NCBI RefSeq assembly: GCF_000166775.1
Contig: NC_014720.1
Location: 1,079,501 to 1,143,500, forward strand
DNA length: 64,000 nt
Direction of reading: 5' to 3'
Source of the DNA: Caldicellulosiruptor kronotskyensis 2002
GTDB lineage: Bacteria; Bacillota; Thermoanaerobacteria; Caldicellulosiruptorales; Caldicellulosiruptoraceae
Both the position numbers and the translations under genes were made by a program. Positions 45,641 through 53,649 of the stretch are shown one piece after another. The notes under the pieces are model-generated. The model did not search any database, had not been told where the DNA came from, and saw only the letters and a program-made list of their open reading frames with translations. Numbering within the stretch: the first letter of the stretch is position 1; each line of letters opens with the position of its first letter.

Positions 45641-46192
45641 ATGAAAAACGGTGTGAGGTTTTGGGTATTTTCTGGGGTAATAATTGCTCTTGTGTTTGTT
45701 TTAACATTTACAATAAAGATACCGCTTATGGCAGGATATTTTAACATTGGCGATGTTGTGATAATGCTTTCTTCTATTTTGTTTGGTAAAAGTATAGGTT
45801 TTATGGGCGGAAGTTTTGGTTCTGCCCTTGCGGATATTGTTTCTGGTTATACCATTTATGCTCCTTTTACTTTTGTCATCAAAGGACTTGAAGGTTTTAT
45901 CTGTGGACTGATTTTCGAGAAAATAGAAGGAAAGAAAAAGTGGGCATCTTTTATTATTTCGACAATGCTAAGTGGCATTCTTATGGCAGTGGGATATTTT
46001 TTGTCAGAAGCTTGTGTGTTAAAATATCTATCATCGGCATTAAATATTAAGAGAAACTTACAATTTGGGCTTAAAGTTGCTCTTGCGAATTTGCCTTTTA
46101 ATTTACTTCAGGGTGTTTTGTCCGCAATAATTTCCATAATATTAGCTGTACCTGTTTATAATAATAAATTTATCGGGAAGATGAGAATTTGA
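45641..46192 (+). CDS. ECF transporter S component
   Basis: A 183 aa integral membrane protein with about five or six helices. IKIPLMAGYFNIGDVVIMLS and GFMGGSFGSALADIVSGY belong to the ECF S-component class (COG4720-like) that binds a vitamin or related small molecule and docks on a shared EcfAAT module; none of these partners is in this window. Substrate is not readable. GAGGTGAT precedes ATG 45641. Its stop overlaps the next gene. Confidence 0.85.
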   Translation: MKNGVRFWVFSGVIIALVFVLTFTIKIPLMAGYFNIGDVVIMLSSILFGKSIGFMGGSFGSALADIVSGYTIYAPFTFVIKGLEGFICGLIFEKIEGKKKWASFIISTMLSGILMAVGYFLSEACVLKYLSSALNIKRNLQFGLKVALANLPFNLLQGVLSAIISIILAVPVYNNKFIGKMRI

Positions 46193-46941
46193 AATACTTA
46201 AAATTTCCATATATACCAGAAAATAAAGCTACACACATTTTGCTTGACAAAAGAGCGTACGATAAGTTTATCTATACGTTAGAAGATTTAGGTATAAAAA
46301 TAATAATATGTGAAAACTGTGACGATGTTTATCCTGCGATATCTTCTCACCCTGATATATTTTATTTTCACTATGAAGACAACTTAATCTATGCCGCTCC
46401 CAACTCACCAAGAAAAACCACAGAGGAACTGAAAAAGCTTGGATTTAATATAATATTTGGAGAGAAAGCTGTTTTGGGAAAATATCCTGAGGATGTAAAG
46501 TACAATATCGCAAAAGTTGGTACAAAAGTCTTTCACAATTTTAAATTTACTGATAGAATAGTAGCAAAAAGAATAGAAGATGATAACCTTCAAAGGATTC
46601 ATATAAAACAAGGGTATAGTAAATGTTCAATCTTGATTGTAAATTCAAATGCAATTATTACCTCTGATAAAGGAATTTACAAAAAAGCTTTAGAAAATGG
46701 AATAGATAGCTTACTTATATCGCCAGGCTTTATTAAATTAGAAGGACTTAACTATGGTTTTATTGGCGGCTGTGGTGGGTTAATTAGCAAAAATATTATG
46801 GCTTTTAATGGCGATATTTCAATGCATCCAGATTATTTGAGTATAAAAAATTTTCTTAAAAAGTATGATATTGATATCTTGAATGTGGCGGGTTTACAGC
46901 TTTCAGATATAGGTTCTATCATTCCTTTGTGTCAGGAGTAG
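46189..46941 (+). CDS. DUF6873 protein (GME-fold, guanidino-enzyme-like)
   Basis: A 250 aa protein that I place in the DUF6873 group, which is related to amidinotransferase/dimethylargininase-like (GME) folds. The evidence is the repeated beta-alpha layout, a NSNAIITSDKGIYKKAL segment and the Gly-rich GFIGGCGGLISKN. Whether it has catalytic residues is unclear, and the activity is unknown. It starts at TTG 46189, overlapping the ECF stop by four bases, so it is likely functionally tied to it. Confidence 0.7.
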   Translation: MKYLKFPYIPENKATHILLDKRAYDKFIYTLEDLGIKIIICENCDDVYPAISSHPDIFYFHYEDNLIYAAPNSPRKTTEELKKLGFNIIFGEKAVLGKYPEDVKYNIAKVGTKVFHNFKFTDRIVAKRIEDDNLQRIHIKQGYSKCSILIVNSNAIITSDKGIYKKALENGIDSLLISPGFIKLEGLNYGFIGGCGGLISKNIMAFNGDISMHPDYLSIKNFLKKYDIDILNVAGLQLSDIGSIIPLCQE

Positions 46942-47029
46942 AAAAAAGAGCATATTGAAAAAGAGTATTTGAGGGTATATTTATTATTGTGCTAAAAAGT
47001 TAAAGCTTATATTCAGGGATGTGAAGAAA

Positions 47030-47926
47030 ATGCAAATATTGAGTTTGGGAGTGGCAGACGATCCTGTTTTTGTATATGAGGGTTTAAAAAAACAGCTGGA
47101 TAGGAATAAAAATGTGAAAGGACTTTTTATTGAACCAAATCAATGTGGTAGTATCACATTTTATGGTATTTTTTTAAGCGACGATGAACTCAAAAAAAAT
47201 TTCGATTTGAATGCTTATGAGAGAGTAAAATATTTTGTTGCTGATGCAATAGCAAATGTAATAATTGAGTACACCAGAGAAAAATTTCTTTTTAAACTAA
47301 TAAAACAAGATTATTATTTTTTAGATGAAATAGAAGCAAAGAAAATATATCAAGAAAGTCAAAAAAGATTAAATGAACTGACAAGTGCCCAGAGCTTTTC
47401 AAAGGTAAAATTCGAAATAATAAAAAAGGTACTTGACTATTTAGACTCTAACTTTGAATTTAATTTTGAAGGTTTTTTGACCTTCAGATTAAAAGAATAT
47501 ATAAAGACAATTCAAAATATTGTGGAAGATGTTACAAATAAATACCTTCTGGAAAGGGAATACTTTCAGTTTATAAACCTTCTAAGATATTTTACAGACA
47601 TTCAAGAATCAAAGATAGAACATGTAGATGTTATCCCGACTGCTAAAATGTATTTGATCCTTGATAAAGAAGGAAATGAGATAAAAGACGAATTTTATGA
47701 GCTTTTATCAAGAAATTTTAAGTTAAATCTTTCAAAAGAAGATATACTTCTAAGTAGACTAATTTCACTCTCCCCTCAAAATATTATTTTTCACAAACAC
47801 CAGGATACAACTATTCCAGCGGATATACTTGAAATTCTCTCTCTTGTATTTGATAAAAAACTTCAATTTTGCACTTCTTGCAAGATAAAATACGGAGATA
47901 GTTTTTCGTCCAAGAGTGAGGAATAG
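47030..47926 (+). CDS. ytxC: Sporulation protein YtxC-like
   Basis: A 298 aa protein resembling the YtxC family, found mainly in spore formers. The N-terminal domain is alpha/beta; the YERVKYFVADAIANVIIEYTR region and the middle FLTFRLKEYIKTIQNIVED are the family-like parts. The biochemical role is unknown. AGGGA (47015-47019) is 10 bases from ATG 47030, and only 1 base from GTG 47021. The stop codon lies in the loop of the terminator hairpin. Confidence 0.8.
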   Translation: MQILSLGVADDPVFVYEGLKKQLDRNKNVKGLFIEPNQCGSITFYGIFLSDDELKKNFDLNAYERVKYFVADAIANVIIEYTREKFLFKLIKQDYYFLDEIEAKKIYQESQKRLNELTSAQSFSKVKFEIIKKVLDYLDSNFEFNFEGFLTFRLKEYIKTIQNIVEDVTNKYLLEREYFQFINLLRYFTDIQESKIEHVDVIPTAKMYLILDKEGNEIKDEFYELLSRNFKLNLSKEDILLSRLISLSPQNIIFHKHQDTTIPADILEILSLVFDKKLQFCTSCKIKYGDSFSSKSEE

Positions 47927-47943
47927 TTCCTCACTTTTGTTTT
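47915..47943 (+). terminator. Terminator with the ytxC stop codon in its loop
   Basis: AGTGAGGAA (47915-47923) pairs with TTCCTCACT (47927-47935) around a 3-base loop that is exactly the TAG stop, then TTTGTTTTG. The stem's left arm encodes the last residues of the protein. Confidence 0.88.
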
Positions 47944-47949
47944 GTCCTG

Positions 47950-47978
47950 TTTACTTCAATTATTTAAAGTGATATAAT
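47950..47978 (+). promoter_or_regulatory. Sigma-A-type promoter of the YerC gene
   Basis: TTTACT (47950-47955), 17-base spacer, TATAAT (47973-47978), with TG one base upstream of the -10 (extended -10). It lies right after the ytxC terminator and should drive the repressor and the methyltransferase. Confidence 0.78.
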
Positions 47979-48028
47979 CTTAAAGAGGAGAAGTAGTAAG
48001 CGGGGTTACAAAGAGGTGTATAAAGTAT

Positions 48029-48340
48029 ATGAATGAAAAACTTAAGAATGAGATGACAGACCATCTTTTTGAAGCAATACTTGAACTGAGAACAGTAGAG
48101 GAATGTTATAATTTTTTTGAAGATTTGTGCACGGTAAGAGAGATTCAGGAGCTTTCTCAAAGATTTGAGGTTGCAAAGCTTCTATTTGAGGGTGCAAAAT
48201 ATAGTGATATTACAAAAAAAACGGGGGCATCTCCTGCTACAATTAGCAGAGTAAACAGGTGTCTAAACTATGGAGCTGACGGCTATAAAACAGTGCTTTT
48301 ACGACTTAAACAAAAATCAAGATTGGATGATGAAAAGTGA
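48029..48340 (+). CDS. yerC: YerC/YecD-type TrpR-like transcriptional regulator
   Basis: A 103 aa all-helical protein with the TrpR-superfamily layout: LCTVREIQELSQRFEVAKLL followed by the helix-turn-helix YSDITKKTGASPATISRVNR. The YerC family may bind DNA under an unknown signal; trp control is not implied because no trp genes are near. ATG 48029 follows AGAGGTG. The stop overlaps the next start by four bases (GTGA). Confidence 0.88.
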   Translation: MNEKLKNEMTDHLFEAILELRTVEECYNFFEDLCTVREIQELSQRFEVAKLLFEGAKYSDITKKTGASPATISRVNRCLNYGADGYKTVLLRLKQKSRLDDEK

Positions 48341-49452
48341 TAGAACTTTTTGTTGCCACGCCTTTAGGTACAGAGTCGGTTGCAAAGGAAGAGCTGGTAA
48401 GGCTGGGATATAAAAACTTGAAAGTTGAAAATGGAAGGATTTTTGTGTCAGCCGAGCTTGAAGACATACCCAAGATCAATATAAATTTAAGAACGCCAAA
48501 CAGAATTTTTGCTATCTTAAATAAATTCAAAGCTCAGACTTTTGATGAACTATTTGATGGAGTGTACAGCTACTCTTGGCATGAAATACTGCCAAAAGAT
48601 GCAAAGATTTTGGTAACTGGCAGGACAGAAAAGTCTAAACTGGTTAGTATAAGGGCATGTCAGTCTATAACTAAAAAAGCAATAGTTGAAAAACTAAAAT
48701 CAAAATACAATGTAAACTTGCTTGAAGAGACTGGACAGCTTTTCAAAATAGAAATTGCCATGATAAATGACATTGCTTATCTGCTTTTTGACACAACAGG
48801 CGATTCTCTTCACAAAAGAGGTTATCGGAAGCTTATTTCTAAAGCGCCTTTGAAAGAAAACATAGCAGCAACTTTAATCCTGCTTGCCAAATGGAAAGAC
48901 GATGAAGAAGTATTCTGGGACCCATTTTGTGGTTCTGGAACCATAGCAATTGAAGCAGCAATGATTGCCAGAAACATAGCTCCTGGTATTAATAGAACCT
49001 TTCTGGCTGAAGAAAATGGATTTATTTCACCGCAGATATGGAAAAAATCAAGGCTTGAGGCAATTGAGAGAATTGACTATCAAAAAAAATTTGAATTACT
49101 ATCTTCAGATATTGACGAGAATATGATACACATTGCAAAGGTAAACGCAAAGGAGATTGGTGTAGATAAAGACATAAGATTTTTCAGGGCAGATGCAAGG
49201 AAAATTAAAAAACCTTCAGAAAAAGGTATAATTGTGACAAACCCACCGTATGGAGAGAGGATTGATGGTATAAACATATTTGAGCTTTATAGAGATTTTG
49301 GTAGATGTCTTAAAACATTTGATAACTGGCACTTTTTTGTGTTATCAGCGTATAGCAAAATTGAAAAAGCATTTGGCAGAAAAGCAGACAAGAATAGGAA
49401 GCTTTACAATGGTAAGATAAAAACATATCTTTATTTCTATTTTCAGTTATGA
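48337..49452 (+). CDS. THUMP-domain class I RNA methyltransferase (RlmL/YpsC type)
   Basis: A 371 aa SAM-dependent methyltransferase: an N-terminal THUMP RNA-binding region (about 45-155) and a Rossmann methyltransferase domain. FWDPFCGSGTIAIEAAM is the SAM loop and IVTNPPYGERI (N-P-P-Y) is the active site for N-methylation. In E. coli RlmL methylates G2445 of 23S rRNA; a same-fold enzyme here could target that or tRNA. It is probably co-transcribed with yerC. Confidence 0.9.
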   Translation: MIELFVATPLGTESVAKEELVRLGYKNLKVENGRIFVSAELEDIPKININLRTPNRIFAILNKFKAQTFDELFDGVYSYSWHEILPKDAKILVTGRTEKSKLVSIRACQSITKKAIVEKLKSKYNVNLLEETGQLFKIEIAMINDIAYLLFDTTGDSLHKRGYRKLISKAPLKENIAATLILLAKWKDDEEVFWDPFCGSGTIAIEAAMIARNIAPGINRTFLAEENGFISPQIWKKSRLEAIERIDYQKKFELLSSDIDENMIHIAKVNAKEIGVDKDIRFFRADARKIKKPSEKGIIVTNPPYGERIDGINIFELYRDFGRCLKTFDNWHFFVLSAYSKIEKAFGRKADKNRKLYNGKIKTYLYFYFQL

Positions 49453-49482
49453 TAAAATGAGTTAAAAACTAAAGTAAATAAA

Positions 49483-49532
49483 AAAGGGCTTGCCGTCCCA
49501 AAAAAGCATATGTATTTTGGCAAGCCCTTTAT
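49483..49532. terminator. Bidirectional terminator between convergent genes
   Basis: AAAGGGCTTGCC (49483-49494) pairs perfectly with GGCAAGCCCTTT (49519-49530) with a 24-base loop. Flanks are A-rich before and T-rich after, so it serves the methyltransferase and the exported protein gene from the other strand. Confidence 0.88.
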
Positions 49533-49536
49533 AGTT

Positions 49537-51402
49537 TTATTCCTCTTTTTTCTTAAATTTTTCCAAATCCTCTTTTACAAATTTTATATTCAGCTTTGAA
49601 AACTCAATCTTGTCTATCTTTATGCTTTTCACAAAGTTCTCAAAGTCAGAAACTGTATAGCTATTATAATACAAAACAGGAATTGACAGGTCGATGGTGT
49701 AATAATATTGATTGTATTTTATCATATAAATAATTCTATTCTGAAGATTCATGAAATTAAAGTCTCTATTTGGATTTCCCTTTGCAAGTTCTGAAAGCTT
49801 AGAAATGTTATAGACATAAGTAAACTTATAAATAGAAAGATTTTTATCAATATACTTCAAACAGCTCATATTTACAGTTTTGCTCTTGTATTCATTGCTT
49901 TCAACCCATGCTTGCATAGTGTTTTTTATAATTTTTTCGGCAGGGTCTACGTTTATTCCACCATTTATTGTCAAGATTGAGTATGGAGTATTGTAAAGCA
50001 TCACTGTTTCAATGTCTGAAATACCCTGTGCAGATGGAATTGAGGTTCCTATTATCTGACTAAAGTAGCTATAGTAGTAATATGGCATATTTGTTTTGTA
50101 ATCCTTTGAAATCTTCATTTCAAATGGAGCTTTGTTAAGTTTTATGGTTTTCAAACTGCTTTGTGGTTTCAAATCTCCAGACCAAAGAATAGAATCAAAG
50201 TATCTGCTTTTTGCCGGCAATACTTTGAATGAATTTATTATCCTCTCATATTTTTGCTTATCTTTGTTATATTTTTCTTCTGCAGCGTACAGTCTTACCA
50301 CATATTTATTATTGTTTGAGTCAACATAAAGTCTTTTTTCAACAAACGTCTTGTTAAGGCTTTTTCTGATTCTAAGTTCATAAATTTTTGCTTTGCTTGT
50401 TCCAATATTTAAACTTTTGGATGAGATGACTTTTAAAAGTTCTTTATTGTAAAGCTCAATACTTTTTATTTCCTGAGAAACCCATTTGTCAAAACTGACA
50501 TTCGAGTTTGTCACAAAACTGACAGAAAGATATTCGTCATATTCCTGCTGACTATCTGAAGGTATTATACTTGAGGTATCCTGCTGTTTTTGGGTTGAGA
50601 TTCCCATCTCCTCATCTGTATAAAGTGGAGCAAATGATTGTGTTGATGAATTGTACTCAAGATTATAAATGTCTGTAGATTTCCAATAGGGTGGAAGATC
50701 AATCTGCCATCCATAACTTGTGTTTTTGTGAACTCTCCACGATGTTACGTTGTCTGCTAAATCTTTTATGTTGGGATTGTTTCTGTCAAAGTTTGTTTCA
50801 AAAGAATCAGCAATCTTGTATAAAAGATTTTGGTGTTGTGAATAGAAATTTAAATCCATGCTAATCGTAAGTCTGTAAATGTAGTTGTATCTTTTATTTT
50901 TGCTCAAATAAATTCGTATGAGATTGAAAGTACCAGAACTTTCTTCTTCGTCAACAAATACATAAAAGGAGTCGGTATAAACACTTGTGGCTTCAATATA
51001 TTCTTGACCTTGCTTGTCTTTTCCTTTTTTAAGCGAATATAGCTTTGAACCCGAATAATAACCTGAAATTAAATCTTGACCATACAGCAAAATCTCATCT
51101 AATGATGTATAGCCTTCTTTGTTTAAAATTGCCTCAACATTAATATTTGCCTTGTAACTATTGCTTGACATTGAAAAATAGCTTCCTTTTGGGTCTTTGT
51201 TTATATAGGCATCCTGTGGCATATAGATAGACCAGTTGTAAACACTGTTTCCAACCCTGTTCTTATTGACGTCATCTTTTGAAAAGACTGTATAAAAGTC
51301 AATTACGCCACTATCTTCTTGTGCAAGCGCGAAGATAGAAGAGGTCAGCACAAAAGCAACTATTGTAAAAATACAAATTACTGTTTTTAACTTTCTTAAC
51401 AT
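49537..51402 (-). CDS. Large exported protein with three PsbP/Mog1-like repeats, unknown
   Basis: A 621 aa protein with an N-terminal signal peptide (about residues 5-27, ending near FALAQ). I see three similar segments, roughly 42-210, 225-400 and 415-605. Each opens with an aromatic strand (YNWSIYMPQDAY, YGWQIDLPPYWKS, APFEMKISKDY), passes a helix, and ends with tyrosine-rich strands and an aliphatic-Ser-Phe helix (IADSFETNF, IINSFKVLP, FVKSIKID). This fits a PsbP/Mog1-like fold by eye only. No catalytic motif. An HtrA-like protease gene is 30 bases upstream, probably in one operon. Export suggests a wall or surface role. Confidence 0.7.
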   Translation of the reverse strand: MLRKLKTVICIFTIVAFVLTSSIFALAQEDSGVIDFYTVFSKDDVNKNRVGNSVYNWSIYMPQDAYINKDPKGSYFSMSSNSYKANINVEAILNKEGYTSLDEILLYGQDLISGYYSGSKLYSLKKGKDKQGQEYIEATSVYTDSFYVFVDEEESSGTFNLIRIYLSKNKRYNYIYRLTISMDLNFYSQHQNLLYKIADSFETNFDRNNPNIKDLADNVTSWRVHKNTSYGWQIDLPPYWKSTDIYNLEYNSSTQSFAPLYTDEEMGISTQKQQDTSSIIPSDSQQEYDEYLSVSFVTNSNVSFDKWVSQEIKSIELYNKELLKVISSKSLNIGTSKAKIYELRIRKSLNKTFVEKRLYVDSNNNKYVVRLYAAEEKYNKDKQKYERIINSFKVLPAKSRYFDSILWSGDLKPQSSLKTIKLNKAPFEMKISKDYKTNMPYYYYSYFSQIIGTSIPSAQGISDIETVMLYNTPYSILTINGGINVDPAEKIIKNTMQAWVESNEYKSKTVNMSCLKYIDKNLSIYKFTYVYNISKLSELAKGNPNRDFNFMNLQNRIIYMIKYNQYYYTIDLSIPVLYYNSYTVSDFENFVKSIKIDKIEFSKLNIKFVKEDLEKFKKKEE

Positions 51403-51432
51403 ATAACTACCACCCTTTCTATATATTTTTAA

Positions 51433-52545
51433 CTATTTGTTTGTTGGCCACTCTTTCAAAATGACTTCTTTTTCAAGAATTTTGCCATTTCTTTTGATTT
51501 TTATCTTTACCTTGTCACCAGGAAGATATTTCATAAGAGTTTGATTGTATTCTGCAATAGAATTAATAGGGTAGCTGTCAATTGTAACAAGTATATCATT
51601 TTCTTGAGCAAATCCTTTTAAAGGACTATCAGCTTTTACATCTATAATTTTAAGACCGAGGTTAGACGGAAGCCCAACATACGAGAGCCAACTGTCTTCA
51701 AACTCAAGACCTAAGTAACATCTTTTGATTCTACCAAACTTTTTGTAGTGGTCAAGGAAATAAAGTATATTCTCTGCAGGAATTGCAAAGTTAATTCCCT
51801 GCCAGTAATCAATACCGAGAGTATTTATCCCTACAAGTTTTCCCTGCATATTAACAAGTGGGCCACCGCTGTTACCTGGATTGATGCTTGCATCTGTTTG
51901 CAAAAATGTATAGACTTCATCTACAGGTCTATTAAGTCCGCTTATTATTCCCTTTGTGACACTATTTCGCCATCCTAAAAAAAGCGGTGTGCCTATTGCC
52001 AAAACTTCCTGACCCACATAAATATTTTTCGGATTTTCAATTTCAATTGGGGTAAGATTTCTTCGGTTAACTCTCAAAATTGCAAGGTCAATTTCTTTGT
52101 CACTGTAAAGTACAGTTGCCTTGTAAGCCTTGGCATCGTAAAAGATAACATAAGGCTGTTTTAAATCTTCAACAACATGGTTGTTTGTCAAAATCAGTCC
52201 ATTTTTATCAATTACAACACCAGATCCGTGAGAAAGTCCAGCTGGGATTTTGCTGTAGTAAAAGTCGTCTGCTTTAATCTTTTTGCTGTCACCTATGATT
52301 GCTACAACAGACTTGTTTACCTTGTCAATGACCTCACTTATGGACAGGTCTTTTTTCTGGATTATTACGCTATTTTGAGTTTTGGTATAATCAAAGTTCA
52401 AAAAGTCTTTTAGAGAATCAATATCAACGTAGGTTTTTCCGTCAATCTCTTTTGAAGTCACGGCAATAGTCTGGGCAAATACAATGTTTGAAAGAATAAA
52501 TATTACAATAAATCCAGCCAGCCATATCTTTATACTTTTTCTCAT
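51433..52545 (-). CDS. HtrA/DegP-like serine protease with N-terminal copper-amine-oxidase-like module
   Basis: A 370 aa exported serine protease. Domains: signal or anchor (7-24), a short module resembling the copper amine oxidase N-terminal domain (GKTYVDIDSLKDFLNFDY, about 36-62), a trypsin-like domain with H123 (TNNHVVED), D153 (DLAILRV) and S226 (NPGNSGGPL), and one PDZ domain (about 280-365). The triad is intact. In Gram-positives HtrA degrades misfolded exported proteins. ATG (52543-52545) follows GGGAGG. It likely shares an operon with the exported protein downstream. Confidence 0.9.
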   Translation of the reverse strand: MRKSIKIWLAGFIVIFILSNIVFAQTIAVTSKEIDGKTYVDIDSLKDFLNFDYTKTQNSVIIQKKDLSISEVIDKVNKSVVAIIGDSKKIKADDFYYSKIPAGLSHGSGVVIDKNGLILTNNHVVEDLKQPYVIFYDAKAYKATVLYSDKEIDLAILRVNRRNLTPIEIENPKNIYVGQEVLAIGTPLFLGWRNSVTKGIISGLNRPVDEVYTFLQTDASINPGNSGGPLVNMQGKLVGINTLGIDYWQGINFAIPAENILYFLDHYKKFGRIKRCYLGLEFEDSWLSYVGLPSNLGLKIIDVKADSPLKGFAQENDILVTIDSYPINSIAEYNQTLMKYLPGDKVKIKIKRNGKILEKEVILKEWPTNK

Positions 52546-52649
52546 TGCAGAACCTCCCATCAAAAGAATTTGTCACCATATAATTATAACGTATTTTAGC
52601 CAAAAATGTTATCTATTAAAATAAAAAATTTTAGTTGCAATTTTTATAC

Positions 52650-52678
52650 TTGATTATTTTTATCTTTTGCTTTATAAT
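52650..52678 (+). promoter_or_regulatory. Sigma-A-type promoter of the ferredoxin-CsoR operon
   Basis: TTGATT (52650-52655), 17-base spacer, TATAAT (52673-52678). Transcription would begin near 52685, just before the operator-like site. Confidence 0.78.
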
Positions 52679-52694
52679 ATAACTTGTGAATGCA

Positions 52695-52718
52695 ATACAC
52701 CCCCATGGTATAGGGGAT
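52695..52718 (+). promoter_or_regulatory. Probable CsoR-family operator (C-tract flanked by ATAC/GTAT)
   Basis: ATAC (52695-52698), ACCCCCATG, GTAT (52708-52711): inverted tetramers around a run of C, followed by AGGGGATA. CsoR, RcnR and FrmR repressors bind operators built from a G/C tract between inverted AT-rich arms. The site is near +10 to +35 of the predicted transcript, and a CsoR-family gene is second in that transcript, so self-regulation is the simplest reading. Confidence 0.65.
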
Positions 52719-52750
52719 AAATTTGTTGGGGAAGGAGAATATACAGAATA

Positions 52751-52954
52751 ATGAGAAAAGCAGTATTGAACAAAAGCATGTGTGATAGGTCTCCTTTTTG
52801 TCCTGCTTCGCGTTCGTGCAAGTTTGGTGCAATAAAAAGAAATGTAAGAGGATTTTTTGATGTAGAGATTGAAATTGACAAGGAAAAGTGTACTGGATGC
52901 GGTGTATGTGTAAGGTTTTGTCCGCAGGGAGCTATAAAGTTGGTTGAAGAGTAG
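52751..52954 (+). CDS. Small [4Fe-4S] ferredoxin-like protein
   Basis: A 67 aa protein. Its C-terminal half has one standard cluster motif, C47-x2-C50-x2-C53-x3-C57-P (CTGCGVCVRFCP). The N-terminal half has three further Cys with unusual spacing (C11, C17, C23 in CDRSPFCPASRSCKFGAI), so it may hold one sure cluster and one odd site. It might pass electrons to or from sulfur or metal chemistry; the partner is unknown. AAGGAG lies 13 bases upstream of ATG 52751. Confidence 0.85.
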   Translation: MRKAVLNKSMCDRSPFCPASRSCKFGAIKRNVRGFFDVEIEIDKEKCTGCGVCVRFCPQGAIKLVEE

Positions 52955-52965
52955 GTGACTCTGAG

Positions 52966-53223
52966 GTGTCTGAGAATGAAAGGAAAGAAGAGGTTCTTTC
53001 AAGACTTAAAAATATCAAAGGTCACATAGAAGGAATTATTAAAATGGTAGAAGAAGAAAAAGAATGTGAAGAGATTATGCTCCAGATAATTGCTGTCAAG
53101 AAAGCTTTGGAAAAAGTGGGATATTATATAATAGAAAGTCATGCTGAAAAGTGCTTGTCAGATGATAAGAACAAGGCTCAGGTCCAAAAAATATTGAATA
53201 TCATGATGAAGTTTTTAAGTTGA
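52966..53223 (+). CDS. CsoR-family metal- or sulfur-sensing repressor
   Basis: An 85 aa all-helical repressor. Ligand-type residues are C34, H59 and C63 (spacing 25 and 4), which equals the Cys-His-Cys copper site spacing of CsoR. It carries KGHIEGIIKM at the N-terminal helix, typical of the family. In the related CstR, two of these Cys act as a persulfide sensor, and tusA and a DsrE-like gene follow here, so a sulfur signal is also possible. GTG 52966 follows AGGTGA at 8 bases. The operator-like site is upstream of the ferredoxin gene. Confidence 0.88.
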   Translation: MSENERKEEVLSRLKNIKGHIEGIIKMVEEEKECEEIMLQIIAVKKALEKVGYYIIESHAEKCLSDDKNKAQVQKILNIMMKFLS

Positions 53224-53407
53224 AAGGTAAAGTTGATATCTATTTTTCTCCTTTTGAATCCTTAAAAGTTTTTGTGTTTAAGAATGTTATTATTTTAACA
53301 ATCTAATTTTAAAAAAATTTTTTTGCAGAAGTTTGTTAAATAAATCTCATGAAAATGGGGTAACAATATAAAAGGTAAAAATAAAAATTTATGGAGGTGT
53401 ATTTAAA

Positions 53408-53632
53408 ATGGCAGAATATTTTATTGATGCAAAAGGACTTCAGTGTCCAGGACCTATTACTCAGCTTTTTAAACAAATGAAGGAAGCACAAAGTGGAGAT
53501 GTTGTAACAATTGAAGTGACAGACCCAGCGTTCAAACGTGATGTTGAGAGCTGGTGTAAAAAGACAAAGAATGAGCTTTTGGAGCTCAAAGAAGAAAATG
53601 GTGTAATTCAAGCAAAGATTAAAAAGGCTTAA
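53408..53632 (+). CDS. tusA: TusA-family sulfur carrier protein
   Basis: A 74 aa protein with the family's active Cys in FIDAKGLQCPGPITQL (CPxP). TusA-type proteins carry persulfide sulfur between enzymes, for thiolation or sulfur oxidation. GGAGGTG precedes ATG 53408. A gap of 184 bases from the CsoR gene, AT-rich, probably holds its own promoter, but I found no convincing match. A DsrE-like gene follows by 17 bases. Confidence 0.9.
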   Translation: MAEYFIDAKGLQCPGPITQLFKQMKEAQSGDVVTIEVTDPAFKRDVESWCKKTKNELLELKEENGVIQAKIKKA

Positions 53633-53649
53633 AAGTGGGTGAGAAGATT

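Noticed and set aside
52736..53002. Reverse-strand frames over the ferredoxin and CsoR genes
   Set aside because: They have no ribosome binding sites and lie opposite two well-supported genes.
53351..53366. Possible second CsoR operator (ATGGGGT) before tusA
   Set aside because: It shares only the short G-tract with the site at 52695 and lacks inverted arms, so it is too weak to call.
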